Source of the DNA: Dinoroseobacter sp042096155
GTDB taxonomy: Bacteria > Pseudomonadota > Alphaproteobacteria > Rhodobacterales > Rhodobacteraceae
Direction: 5' to 3'
Assembly: GCA_042096155.1 (NCBI GenBank)
Contig: JBELMC010000026.1
Coordinates: forward strand, 1 to 31,500
Length of the DNA stretch: 31,500 bases
Made by a program: the position numbers and the translations under genes. The notes under the pieces were generated by a model, which saw only the letters and a program-made list of their open reading frames with translations, did no database searches and was not told where the DNA came from. The first letter of the stretch is position 1. Each line of letters begins with the position of its first letter. Shown piece by piece: positions 23,946 through 31,500 of this stretch.

Positions 23946-24637
23946 AGCTGGGCGCTGTCTTGATCGCTGCGATCCTGGGGGTGGGATCGGCGCATGCGGC
24001 CGAGTTTGTCGAAACCGAGGGCGCGTTAAGTGACACCGATTTTTACCGTGTTGTGGCCTGCGCCGCGCAGCCCGGTGCCCCCTGCCAAAAGAGCTTTGCC
24101 CGTTGGCCAGCTGCGCGCGCGTTGACCTTGACGGTTGCAATTGCGGATGTGGATCCGGATTTTCCAGCCTATAAAGTGGCGCCGGTCAAAATGGCGCTGA
24201 TCGAGGCCATTTCAGAAATCAACACCGTCGGCGCAGCGGTCCGGATGCGGATATTGCCCCCCGGCTCTGAAGCCCAAATCCCGATTTACCTGACGGGCGC
24301 TGGGCGTGGTGAAAAGATCGAAGGCACCGGATTTCACGGGCTCGACGGCGCAATCATTCAAGCGGGCCTGGTCACGTTGTGGTGGCGTGATGGTGAAATC
24401 CGCTCGTCCGGCATTGCGCTCAGCCGCGATTTGCGCCGTCGTGCGATCCGATCAGTCCTGCTTGAAGAACTTGTCCAGGCGCTTGGCCTTGCCACCGATA
24501 TGCGCAATCCAACCTATTCCAATCGCTCAATTTTCGACGAAGACAGCAATGCCGTTACTCGCTTGACGGGTCAAGATGCCCAAGCCATCCGGATGCATTA
24601 TCCGCGCCAGGGATTTTCCAGCAATGCCAGCGAATGA
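23942..24637 (+). CDS. DUF2927 domain-containing secreted protein
   Basis: A 231-residue protein with a clear signal peptide (MKLGAVLIAAILGVGSAHA, cleavage probably after residue 19), so it is exported to the periplasm. The body matches DUF2927: RSVLLEELVQALGLATDMRN, NRSIFDEDSNAV and LTGQDAQAIRMHYP near the C-terminus. The LLEEL-QALG segment recalls metal-dependent peptidase-like folds, but it lacks a plain HExxH, so no activity is claimed. It sits between mtnP (4-base overlap) and apt in one operon. A periplasmic protein between two cytoplasmic salvage enzymes has no obvious metabolic link. Confidence 0.85.
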   Translation: MKLGAVLIAAILGVGSAHAAEFVETEGALSDTDFYRVVACAAQPGAPCQKSFARWPAARALTLTVAIADVDPDFPAYKVAPVKMALIEAISEINTVGAAVRMRILPPGSEAQIPIYLTGAGRGEKIEGTGFHGLDGAIIQAGLVTLWWRDGEIRSSGIALSRDLRRRAIRSVLLEELVQALGLATDMRNPTYSNRSIFDEDSNAVTRLTGQDAQAIRMHYPRQGFSSNASE

Positions 24638-24676
24638 GCAATATGCCGGGACCATTTTTATGAGGATCTTCAACCT

Positions 24677-25228
24677 ATGAACCGTTCATCCCGCGCCCCG
24701 CGCTGTGTCGAGGACTACATTCGCACGATTCCTGATTTTCCACATGACGGGATCATGTTCCGCGATGTCACAACGCTGTTTTTGGATCCGCGCGGATTTC
24801 GGCTGGCGATTGATCAGCTGCTGTCGCCTTATGTTGGCGAGCGGATCGATAAAGTCGCAGGCCTTGAGGCGCGCGGCTTTATTTTGGGCGGAGCGGTGGC
24901 CCACCAATTGTCTGTGGGTTTTGTGCCAATCCGCAAAAAAGGCAAGCTGCCGGGCAAGACCATCGCCCAGAGCTACATCCTGGAATATGGCGAGGCGACA
25001 GTGGAAATCCATGACGATTGTTTACAGCCGGGCGAGAAGGTCTTGCTGGTTGACGATTTGCTCGCGACCGGCGGCACGGCGCAAGCAGGCATTTCATTGA
25101 TTGAAAAACTGGGCGCCGAAGTCATCGGCTGCGCTTTTGTTGTCGATTTGCCCGATCTTGGTGGGCGCGCCGCGCTCGAAGCCATGGGCCAAGATGTGCA
25201 TGCGCTTGTCGGATATGCCGGTGACTGA
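24677..25228 (+). CDS. apt: Adenine phosphoribosyltransferase
   Basis: A 183-residue phosphoribosyltransferase that makes AMP from adenine and PRPP. The N-terminal part has VEDYIRTIPDFPHDGIMFRD, the adenine-binding hood typical of Apt. KVAGLEARGFILGGAVAHQL and IRKKGKLPGKTIAQSY follow, and the PRPP-binding motif KVLLVDDLLATGGTA is at 121-135 with the usual paired Asp. The ATG at 24677 has GAGGATC upstream. It is 39 bases after the DUF2927 gene and probably the last gene of the mtnP operon. Functionally it consumes the adenine made by MtnP. A long hairpin lies downstream. Confidence 0.95.
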   Translation: MNRSSRAPRCVEDYIRTIPDFPHDGIMFRDVTTLFLDPRGFRLAIDQLLSPYVGERIDKVAGLEARGFILGGAVAHQLSVGFVPIRKKGKLPGKTIAQSYILEYGEATVEIHDDCLQPGEKVLLVDDLLATGGTAQAGISLIEKLGAEVIGCAFVVDLPDLGGRAALEAMGQDVHALVGYAGD

Positions 25229-25282
25229 AGTACGGCGTTTGAGTTTTGGTGAAACTGTTGTCTTGCCTATAGATTACCCGAC

Positions 25283-25313
25283 CAAGTTGGCGTGCTCTTG
25301 ACATGCCAACTTG
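25283..25313. terminator. Strong 12-bp hairpin between convergent apt and FAD dehydrogenase genes
   Basis: CAAGTTGGCGTG (25283-25294) pairs with CATGCCAACTTG (25302-25313) over 12 positions, including one G-U pair, with a 7-base loop. It lies in the 183-bp gap where transcription from apt and from the reverse genes meets, so a bidirectional terminator is likely. No T tract follows on either strand, which lowers confidence. Confidence 0.5.
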
Positions 25314-25411
25314 CAACATATTGATCCCGCGCAGCCCAGCCCTGCGCCCATAGACCATAGACAAACGCGCTTTACGCCGCGATCATGCGCGCCAGATGCG
25401 GCCCTCAACAC

Positions 25412-26824
25412 TCATACACGTAAAATCGCACCTGGATTACAAATACCATGCGGGTCAAGTGCGGCCTTGATCGCGCGCATCGCAGCAAGCTTGGTCGGAT
25501 CACCATATGTTTCCAAATCGTTGACCTTCAACCGCCCAATGCCGTGCTCGGCAGACATTGTGCCGCCCATGGACGTCGCAAGATCATGGATAATCTTTTT
25601 GATCGGCACGCGATCCTCTTCATGGTCGGCGCGGGTTTTGCCGGGGCTCGGAAAGATATTGAAATGCAAATTTCCATCACCGAGATGGCCAAAACAGTTG
25701 ATCCGAAAAACCCCGTACCGGTCAATGGCGGCTGTGGCTTGGGTGATGAAGTCCGGGATCCGTGATAGTGGAACGGCGATATCGTGGCTGCTGACCGAAC
25801 CGATCCGACGATTCGCCTCGGGAATGGTCTCACGGATTGACCACAGCTCGGCGGCTTGGGATTGGCTCTGAGCCACAACGCCATCGAACACCAGGCCTTG
25901 GTTGATCCCCTGTTCGAACAACGACACCAATGTCGCTGTCGGATCAAAGGATTCCGGCCCACCGAGATCGATCAGCACGCACCATTCTGGCGCGGTGTCA
26001 AAGGGGCAGCGCACCTGCGGCATCGTTTCAGCCAGAAAATCAAAGCCTTGGCGGTGGATCAGCTCGAATGCAGACACGGTGCCGCCAGCAATGCGGCCTG
26101 CCAATGACAACAGCGCAAGTGCGGCACGGGGACTGTCGACCGTCAGCAATGCGGTCGCGGTGTAAACCGGAGCAGGGCTGAGACGCAGGGCAGCTGCGGT
26201 AATCACACCAAGTGTGCCTTCAGCGCCGATCAGCAGGTGACGCAGATCATATCCAGTGTTGTTTTTTCGTAGCCGGGTCAGGGTGTTGAGGATTTGCCCA
26301 TCTGGCAGGACCGCTTCGACCCCAAGGCACAAGTCTCGGGCATTGCCGTAGCGCAACACATTCACTCCCCCTGCATTGGTTGATAAGACACCGCCCACCC
26401 GGGCAGAACCCTCTGACGCCAGCGAAAGCGGGAACACTCGATCCATGGCAGCGGCGGCCGCCTGAACATCTGCAAGAATGGCACCGGCTTCGGCCACGAT
26501 CACGTTTTCTTCGGCATGCACCGACCGGATCGCGCGCATTCGGTCAAACGACAAGATGACCGGACGCGGCAAATTTTGCGCCACTTGACCGCCAACCAGA
26601 CCCGTCCCTCCTGAATAGGGAATGACCGGCACATGCGCCGCGTGAGCGGCCGCCATCACACGAGACACCTCGGCAGCGCTGGCTGGCGCGATCAAAAGCC
26701 CCGCTTGCGCGGCATATCGACCTCTTGGTTCTTCAAGATAGTTTTGCGTCAGTTCAGGGTAGGCTTGCGGCGGCAAGCCAAGCCCATTGGCGAAATCGGC
26801 GGTTGCAGCGTTTAGATTGGTCAT
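25412..26824 (-). CDS. FAD-binding oxidase, D-2-hydroxyglutarate/D-lactate dehydrogenase type
   Basis: A 470-residue flavoprotein of the GlcD / D-2-hydroxyacid dehydrogenase group. The FAD-binding PCMH domain is at about 35-215, with VIPYSGGTGLVGGQVAQNLP (68-87) and the GSARVGGVLSTNAGGVNVLR YGNARDL loop. The C-terminal oxidase domain carries the metal and substrate residues GHLGDGNLHFNIFPSPGKTR (379-398) and SAEHGIGRLK (424-433), and ends NPGAIL. The sequence is closest in feel to D-2-hydroxyglutarate dehydrogenases, which oxidise the D-2-hydroxyacid and pass electrons to an ETF or quinone; D-lactate remains possible. The ATG at 26824 has no clear Shine-Dalgarno. It is in the same direction as the GNAT gene upstream, 86 bases away, and convergent with apt. 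Confidence 0.88.
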   Translation of the reverse strand: MTNLNAATADFANGLGLPPQAYPELTQNYLEEPRGRYAAQAGLLIAPASAAEVSRVMAAAHAAHVPVIPYSGGTGLVGGQVAQNLPRPVILSFDRMRAIRSVHAEENVIVAEAGAILADVQAAAAAMDRVFPLSLASEGSARVGGVLSTNAGGVNVLRYGNARDLCLGVEAVLPDGQILNTLTRLRKNNTGYDLRHLLIGAEGTLGVITAAALRLSPAPVYTATALLTVDSPRAALALLSLAGRIAGGTVSAFELIHRQGFDFLAETMPQVRCPFDTAPEWCVLIDLGGPESFDPTATLVSLFEQGINQGLVFDGVVAQSQSQAAELWSIRETIPEANRRIGSVSSHDIAVPLSRIPDFITQATAAIDRYGVFRINCFGHLGDGNLHFNIFPSPGKTRADHEEDRVPIKKIIHDLATSMGGTMSAEHGIGRLKVNDLETYGDPTKLAAMRAIKAALDPHGICNPGAILRV

Positions 26825-26910
26825 CGCTGACAGGTGACTGATTTCATCAAACTGCGCAAGTCACTGGCGCGCAAAAAATGCCTTTGCAACAGGACGCTAT
26901 CACCTGTGCT

Positions 26911-27495
26911 TCAGCTGGGCACGCGCCCGCGACGATCATGGCGTAGCGCCGCATACAGCACATGGTTGCGCCAGCGTCCGTTGATTTGCAGATAGCTCTG
27001 CGCAACGCCTTCATATTTGAAGCCTGCTTTTTCAAGCACACCGCGCGATGCGACGTTCTCTGGCAAACAAGCTGCTTGAATGCGGCTCAGATCCAAGTGC
27101 TGGAATGCGTAATCCGACACCGCCGAGATCGCTTCGCGCATATAACCCTGGCGGGCAAAAGGCGCGCCGATCCAATAGCCAATCGTCGCTGCCTGGGCAG
27201 GGCCCCGCCAGATATTGTCCAAAGTAATGGCGCCCACAAGCGTTTGGCTGTCGTCAACAAACATGAACAGCGGATAGGCTGAGCCTTGTTTGATCGAGCG
27301 GGCTGCCCAATGGACCCGATTGGTGAAGCTTTTGCGGCTTAGGTGATCGCCAGCCCAGGTTGGTTCCCAAGGGGTCAGAAAGTCCATCGATGTATTGCGC
27401 AAGGCCGCCCAGCACCGATAGTCGGCATGGGTTGGGGCACGCAATGTCAGGCGCTCGGAGTGCAGCCGAATAGGACGGCGGCGGCCCAGCATCAT
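26911..27495 (-). CDS. RimJ/RimL-type GNAT N-acetyltransferase
   Basis: A 194-residue acetyltransferase resembling RimJ, which acetylates the N-terminal residue of ribosomal protein S5 in E. coli; the real target here is unknown. RPIRLHSERLTLRAPTHADY opens the domain. IGYWIGAPFARQGYMREAIS provides the acetyl-CoA loop (R/Q-x-x-G-x-M), and AACLPENVASRGVLEKAGFK YEG is the classic RimJ/RimL segment. I used the ATG at 27495, which shares ATGA with the stop of the M16 peptidase gene; the frame extends further up but only within that gene. It is the last gene of the SURF1-thrC-M16 chain. Confidence 0.9.
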   Translation of the reverse strand: MMLGRRRPIRLHSERLTLRAPTHADYRCWAALRNTSMDFLTPWEPTWAGDHLSRKSFTNRVHWAARSIKQGSAYPLFMFVDDSQTLVGAITLDNIWRGPAQAATIGYWIGAPFARQGYMREAISAVSDYAFQHLDLSRIQAACLPENVASRGVLEKAGFKYEGVAQSYLQINGRWRNHVLYAALRHDRRGRVPS

Positions 27496-28754
27496 GCGGC
27501 AAGCCGCGCCTGAATTTCCGCCAAGCCAGGCGCCTGCTCCGCTGGCCCATAGACCGCCATCGCCGCTTCGCCGCCCGTGCAAAGCGAGGCCGCGAAATTG
27601 CGCACATCGTCACGGGTCACCGCATCAATTCGCGCGACAGTTTCCGACAAATCGGGAACCCGGTTCCAAATGCCAACCATACGGGCAATCCGTTCGGCTC
27701 GGCTCGACGGGCTTTCAAGCCCCATGATCAGCCCGGCTTTCAGCTGAGCACGAGCCCGGTCGATCTCGGCGACGCTCATTTCGTCTGCCGCGCGTTTTAG
27801 CTCGTCAATCGAAAGCGCTGCAAGGTCTGAGATCTGCTCTGCGCTGGTGCCTGCGTAAATTGTAATCAAACCCGTTTCAGCATAGGCACCCGCCTGAGCA
27901 AAAATCGAATAGCACAAGCCACGTTTTTCACGGATTTCCTGGAACAGTCGTGAAGACATACCGCCGCCAAAAGCAGTTGCAAAGATCTGGCTGACATAGA
28001 CATCCGGTGCGGTATAGCCCGGACTTGGCATGGCAAGCGCAAAGTGAACCTGTTCAAGCGGCTTGATTTCGCTACGCTCGCCGCCCGTGAAGACGGCTTC
28101 CAACGCAGTCGATTGACGCGCGGTGGGCAAATCGCCGAACAGCTTTTCCGCCATACGGACGATTTGATCATGATCGACTGCGCCCGCAGCTGACAGGATC
28201 AACTGACCCGGGCCATAATGCTGACCGACAAAAGCCGCCAGGTCATCGCGGCTGAAGGCTTTGACCCGCGCTTCGGGCCCCAGAATTGTGCGGCCCAAAG
28301 GTTGATCCGCAAAAGCACAATCTTGCAGCCAGTCAAAAATTACATCGTCGGGCGTGTCGAGCGCCTGGCCGATTTCTTGCAAGATCACACCGCGTTCGAC
28401 TTCGATTTCCGCAGGATCAAATACCGGATTGCGCAAAATATCCGCGATCACGTCCATCGCGAGTGCGACGTCATCTTGTAACACGCGCGCGTAATAGGCG
28501 GTGACTTCGCGCGAGGTGTAGGCATTGATATAACCACCTACATCTTCAATTTCTTCAGCGATCTGCAGCGCCGAGCGGCGCTTGGTGCCCTTGAATGCCA
28601 TATGTTCAAGGAAATGTGCGATGCCGTTTTGGGCCTTTGTCTCGTGACGGCCCCCGGCGAGAACCCATATGCCAATGACGGCAGAGCCGAGGCTGGGCAT
28701 GGATTCAGTCACAACGCGAAAGCCGTTGGATAGGGTATCTAGATGCAGGCTCAC
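27492..28754 (-). CDS. M16 family zinc peptidase (processing peptidase-like)
   Basis: A 420-residue zinc metallopeptidase of the M16B group, related to mitochondrial processing peptidase and PqqL. The inverted zinc motif is intact: His47-x-x-Glu50-His51 in AHFLEHMAFKGT, with the distal zinc ligand Glu127 (GVILQEIG) exactly 75 residues after His51. The C-terminal inactive half has the usual FGGGMSSRLFQEIREKRGLC YSI. It has no signal peptide, so it is cytoplasmic; its substrates are unknown. The start is a GTG at 28754 overlapping the thrC stop (GTGA), indicating translational coupling. It overlaps the GNAT gene by four bases. Placement after thrC is common in Rhodobacterales and Rhizobiales. 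Confidence 0.94.
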   Translation of the reverse strand: MSLHLDTLSNGFRVVTESMPSLGSAVIGIWVLAGGRHETKAQNGIAHFLEHMAFKGTKRRSALQIAEEIEDVGGYINAYTSREVTAYYARVLQDDVALAMDVIADILRNPVFDPAEIEVERGVILQEIGQALDTPDDVIFDWLQDCAFADQPLGRTILGPEARVKAFSRDDLAAFVGQHYGPGQLILSAAGAVDHDQIVRMAEKLFGDLPTARQSTALEAVFTGGERSEIKPLEQVHFALAMPSPGYTAPDVYVSQIFATAFGGGMSSRLFQEIREKRGLCYSIFAQAGAYAETGLITIYAGTSAEQISDLAALSIDELKRAADEMSVAEIDRARAQLKAGLIMGLESPSSRAERIARMVGIWNRVPDLSETVARIDAVTRDDVRNFAASLCTGGEAAMAVYGPAEQAPGLAEIQARLAA

Positions 28755-30142
28755 GCGCGACGGTTCTCTCTAATGTGGGTCTCTAGGGCGATCAGATCAT
28801 TCGCGATCTCAGTGACCCTTTCTGGGCGCTCATAAAGCGTTTCCATGTGAGGGGGAAGGGGCGGATGGAGGCCACTTGCCGCTTGGACCGCGGTGGGGAA
28901 TTTTGCGGGATGGGCGGTTGCCAGGGTGACCATCGGACTGTCACCATTCGACGCATCTCGGGCAATTTTGACCCCTATGGCTGAGTGTGGGCACAACAGT
29001 TCCGCAGACGCCTTCAGCGAATGTGCGATCTCAGCTCGTGTCTCGTCTTCAGAGACACGGCCGGAACTGTAAGTTTCCCGCAAGCTTTGCAACGCGCCTT
29101 GGCTGACGGTGAAACCGCCGGTTGATTTCAGCTCGTCCATCAGCTGGACCACCGCAGAACCGTCACGATCGTAAGCATCAAACAAAGCACGCTCGAAATT
29201 GCTAGAGACCTGGATGTCCATCGATGGGCTGATTGACGGATGGACCTCGCTGGTGTGGTAGCCGCCCGTGCTGAGGCATCGGTGCAAAATATCGTTTTGA
29301 TTGGTGGCGACGATCAATTGATCGATCGGCAGGCCCATGCGTTTTGCAATCTGGCCTGCGTAAATATCGCCGAAATTGCCTGTGGGCACTGTAAAGCTGA
29401 TCGCGCGGTCCGGCGCGCCAAGGCTTGTGGCGGCACTGAAGTAATAGACCACTTGCGCCAACACTCTGCCCCAATTGATCGAGTTCACGCCCGCAAGAGC
29501 GATTTCATCGCGAAACGCGAAATCGTTGAACATGTCTTTGACGCGCGCCTGACAATCATCAAAATGGCCGTGAACAGCCAGCGCATGAACGTTGCCTTCA
29601 GTCGGAGTGGTCATTTGGCGTCGCTGGACCTCGGACACCCGGCCATGGGGAAAGAGGATGAAAACATCCACAGCATCGAGCCCACGGAAAGCTTCGATCG
29701 CTGCCGACCCGGTGTCGCCCGAGGTCGCGCCCACGATCGTCACATGGCTGCCGCGCCGGGTCAGCTCACGTTGAAAAAGACAGCCGATCAATTGCATCGC
29801 GAAGTCTTTGAACGCCAGCGTTGGCCCGTGGAACAGCTCCAACAAGAATTGGTTGGGACCAAGTTGCTTGAGCGGAGCGCACGCGTCATGTGCAAAGCCC
29901 GAATATGCGCGGGCAATGTCTTCGCGAAATTCGTCATCCGTGAAACTGGTGCCCAGAAACGGACGCATCACCCGGAAAGCGATCTCTTGATAACGCAGTC
30001 CAGCCATTTCGCGAATCTGTTCGCTCGTGAACACTGGCACTTCGGATGGCACGTAAAGCCCCCCATCGCGCGCGAGACCGGTCAGCATCGCCTCATGAAA
30101 GGGCAGGTCAGGGGCGCTCCCCCGGGTTGAGACATAGCGCAT
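28751..30142 (-). CDS. thrC: Threonine synthase
   Basis: A 463-residue PLP enzyme that converts O-phosphohomoserine to L-threonine. It starts with the threonine synthase signature MRYVSTRGSAPDLPFHEAML TGLARDGGLYVP. The PLP lysine is Lys112 in HGPTLAFKDFAMQLIG. The phosphate-binding loop follows in GATSGDTGSAAIEAFRG, and VPTGNFGDIYAGQIAKRMGL is present. The length fits the longer (fungal and proteobacterial) type. The ATG at 30142 has only a weak AAAGG. It starts 13 bases after SURF1 and overlaps the M16 gene. With lysC in the same window, two steps of the aspartate family pathway are present, although the two genes are 13 kb apart and on opposite strands. Confidence 0.96.
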   Translation of the reverse strand: MRYVSTRGSAPDLPFHEAMLTGLARDGGLYVPSEVPVFTSEQIREMAGLRYQEIAFRVMRPFLGTSFTDDEFREDIARAYSGFAHDACAPLKQLGPNQFLLELFHGPTLAFKDFAMQLIGCLFQRELTRRGSHVTIVGATSGDTGSAAIEAFRGLDAVDVFILFPHGRVSEVQRRQMTTPTEGNVHALAVHGHFDDCQARVKDMFNDFAFRDEIALAGVNSINWGRVLAQVVYYFSAATSLGAPDRAISFTVPTGNFGDIYAGQIAKRMGLPIDQLIVATNQNDILHRCLSTGGYHTSEVHPSISPSMDIQVSSNFERALFDAYDRDGSAVVQLMDELKSTGGFTVSQGALQSLRETYSSGRVSEDETRAEIAHSLKASAELLCPHSAIGVKIARDASNGDSPMVTLATAHPAKFPTAVQAASGLHPPLPPHMETLYERPERVTEIANDLIALETHIRENRRA

Positions 30143-30155
30143 GAAAACAGGGCCT

Positions 30156-30827
30156 TTAGTTCGCAGAGCGGCGCTGCCGCCACAATAAATATCCGGTCAT
30201 CAGTGCCCAGATCGCGGCAAGGCTGAACCAGGTCACTGCATATTCAAGGTGATCGTTGGAAATGTTGGCGCTGTCTACAGGCATCGGCATCGCGGTTGTA
30301 TCGGGGCCCGATCCGTTGCGCAGAACCACCAATACAGGCTCTGTGTTCAAAGCCGCGGCCATGGCCGGCAGATCCCGAGCAAACCATATGTTGCGATCCA
30401 GATCGGGCTTGGGCGTGAACCCGTCGACCTCGTCAGGCCATAGCAGGTTGCCGGTTACCACCGCCGGGCCTTCCCCGCGCGGTGTCATCTTCAAGGCTTC
30501 GGGCACAAAGCCGCGATCGACTAAGATCCGACGTCCACCCTCCGTCACAAACACTGTCACGGCGCGAAAACCCGGCCCACGTTCTTTGGTGGACACCAAG
30601 ACATCAGCCGCGAAGGGCGCATATCGACCCGTTACCCGGACCGGCAGATACTCGTCCTGCGCTTCGGTTGGGGCCACAGGCAATGCCACTGGTGCGTCTA
30701 TGATCCGGGCATCTATCTGGGCCAAGATCGCTTCTTTCACCGCAAGGCGTTGCAATTGCCAGACACCCAAACCAAGCAGAAGCGTCGTGCCGACAAGTCC
30801 GAACACCAATGGAAGCAAAACGCGCAT
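30156..30827 (-). CDS. SURF1 family cytochrome oxidase biogenesis protein
   Basis: A 223-residue inner-membrane protein that helps heme a insertion and assembly of aa3-type cytochrome c oxidase. It has two membrane segments flanking a periplasmic domain: LPLVFGLVGTTLLLGLGVWQ LQR near the N-terminus, and YAVTWFSLAAIWALMTGYLL at the C-terminus preceded by the conserved NDHLEYAVTWF. Other family features are YLPVRVTGRY and the ILVDRGFVP segment. The ATG at 30827 (MRVLLPLV) has a clear GAAGAGG; the frame is open further upstream, but that stretch includes the hairpin and is not part of SURF1. It is located directly after ctaE, as is usual. Confidence 0.92.
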   Translation of the reverse strand: MRVLLPLVFGLVGTTLLLGLGVWQLQRLAVKEAILAQIDARIIDAPVALPVAPTEAQDEYLPVRVTGRYAPFAADVLVSTKERGPGFRAVTVFVTEGGRRILVDRGFVPEALKMTPRGEGPAVVTGNLLWPDEVDGFTPKPDLDRNIWFARDLPAMAAALNTEPVLVVLRNGSGPDTTAMPMPVDSANISNDHLEYAVTWFSLAAIWALMTGYLLWRQRRSAN

Positions 30828-30848
30828 GAAAACCTCTTCGCGATAGGA

Positions 30849-30876
30849 AACGGGCGCGGCCGATGCCGCGCCCGTT
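30849..30876 (-). terminator. GC-rich hairpin between ctaE and SURF1
   Basis: A perfect 12-bp stem (30849-30860 with 30865-30876; AACGGGCGCGGC and its complement) with a 4-base loop lies 32 bases past the ctaE stop. On the reverse strand it runs into TTTCC, a short T stretch. It is a good intrinsic terminator or attenuator that would lower transcription of SURF1-thrC relative to ctaE. It also ends just before the SURF1 Shine-Dalgarno. Confidence 0.7.
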
Positions 30877-30907
30877 GGTTTGGTCATGAAGACGCAATGA
30901 TCAAGCG

Positions 30908-31500
30908 TTAACTGCCCCAAATGTAGACAGCTGCGAACAAGAACAGCCACACCACGTCGACAAAGTGCCAGTACCAGGCCGCCGCTTCAAACCCGACGTG
31001 CCGCTCGGCGGTAAAATGCCCTTGGCGAATGCGCAGGTAGCAAATGAACAAAAAGATCGTGCCGATAATCACATGAGCGCCGTGAAACCCTGTGGCCATG
31101 AAAAAGTTCGCACCATAGATATTGCCCGAAAAGCCAAAGGCCGCATGGCTGTACTCATAGGCTTGAAACACCGTGAAGATCGCACCAAGACCGACAGCCA
31201 GCAGAAGTCCTGATTTGACATCCTGACGGTTGTCTTCGTGGACCAATGCGTGGTGGGCCCATGTTGCGGCAGCCCCGGAGCACAACAAGATCAGCGTATT
31301 GATCAATGGCAGGTGCCAAGGGTCAAATGTCTCAATCCCGGCGGGCGGCCAGACACCATCAACGGCCGGTGACAAAGGGCCCATCGGGTACATGGCGTGC
31401 TTGAAAAAGCTCCAGAACCACGCGGCGAAGAACATTACCTCAGACGTGATGAAGAAGATGAAGCCGTAACGCAACCCAATGCGGACCACTTTGGTGTGGT
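30908..31500 (-). CDS. ctaE: Cytochrome c oxidase subunit III, 5'-truncated by window edge
   Basis: The C-terminal 197 residues of subunit III of the aa3-type oxidase. The frame is open to the window end, so the start is outside. It begins HTKVVRIGLRYGFIFFITSE VMFFAAWFWSFF, the conserved third helix with the lipid-binding Glu. It continues with INTLILLCSGAAATWAHHAL and YGANFFMATGFHGAHVIIGT, and ends with ERHVGFEAAAWYWHFVDVVW LFLF, the COX3 signature with conserved His and Asp. At least five membrane helices are visible. Subunit III supports proton uptake and stability of the oxidase in the inner membrane. SURF1 follows, as expected for a cta operon. Confidence 0.95.
   Translation of the reverse strand, partial: HTKVVRIGLRYGFIFFITSEVMFFAAWFWSFFKHAMYPMGPLSPAVDGVWPPAGIETFDPWHLPLINTLILLCSGAAATWAHHALVHEDNRQDVKSGLLLAVGLGAIFTVFQAYEYSHAAFGFSGNIYGANFFMATGFHGAHVIIGTIFLFICYLRIRQGHFTAERHVGFEAAAWYWHFVDVVWLFLFAAVYIWGS

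Noticed and set aside
26830..26907. ACAGGTGA and TCACCTGT inverted repeat 62 bases apart
   Set aside because: Arms are far apart with no further structure, in a gap between co-directional genes; consistent with chance.
29240..30130. Forward open frame of 296 codons opposite thrC
   Set aside because: Antisense to conserved threonine synthase motifs, and composition is that of a shadow frame.
1..31500. CRISPR arrays, tRNA or rRNA genes, phage or toxin-antitoxin modules
   Set aside because: Looked for by eye: no regularly spaced repeats, no cloverleaf-like segments, and no recognisable phage or toxin-antitoxin proteins were found.

Overview
The window looks like a chromosomal segment of an alphaproteobacterium of the Rhodobacteraceae (Roseobacter-type). 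The basis is familiar protein sequences and gene order: BamD-RecN, LysC-PtsP, MtnP-DUF2927-Apt, and CtaE-SURF1-ThrC-M16 peptidase-GNAT. Genes are densely packed, mostly with 4-base stop/start overlaps inside operons. No rRNA, tRNA or CRISPR array was recognised. No database search was possible, so all names rest on reading protein motifs by eye.

Layout. 1-2456: the 3' part of bamD (outer-membrane assembly lipoprotein) and recN (DNA repair ATPase), both forward. 2561-2638: a small imperfect inverted repeat. 2637-6314: a reverse operon xylB-xylA-galM for D-xylose isomerisation and phosphorylation plus a sugar mutarotase, with a plausible sigma-70 promoter. It is divergent from a lone pxpA (5-oxoprolinase subunit A) at 6453-7214.

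7215-10100 is an accessory patch. A decayed IS5-like transposase lies next to a reverse cassette of three small membrane proteins (a DUF2892 protein and two half-size YeeE/YedE sulfur-transport proteins). Two decayed pieces of IS630-type transposase follow in opposite orientations; one is bracketed by terminal inverted repeats and TA dinucleotides. Next comes a TGA-N9-TCA palindrome resembling an iron-responsive (RirA-type) operator, then hemP and a translationally coupled Cys-containing protein of unknown function (10364-11019).

11020-15182 is a surface-polysaccharide patch. It has about 1 kb of mostly decayed DNA, a reverse ExoY/WcaJ-like sugar transferase, a forward Wzx-type flippase, and about 580 bp with no convincing gene. 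15183-19058: lysC (aspartokinase, with an excellent internal Shine-Dalgarno and ATG for a possible beta subunit) and ptsP (nitrogen-PTS enzyme I). 19136-20459: reverse GNAT and EcsC genes. 20534-21193: a forward flavin-reductase-like gene, convergent with a SulP transporter (21202-22830).

23073-25228 is the forward operon mtnP-DUF2927-apt: MtnP releases adenine from methylthioadenosine and Apt converts it to AMP. From 25412 to the end everything is reverse: a D-2-hydroxyacid FAD dehydrogenase, then (in transcription order) ctaE, SURF1, thrC, an M16 peptidase and a RimJ-type GNAT. A strong GC-rich hairpin separates ctaE from SURF1.

I did not find a clearly new multi-gene system. The points most worth following are the hemP leader and its uncharacterised partner, the internal lysC start, the regulator-less sulfur cassette between IS relics, and the eroded polysaccharide region.
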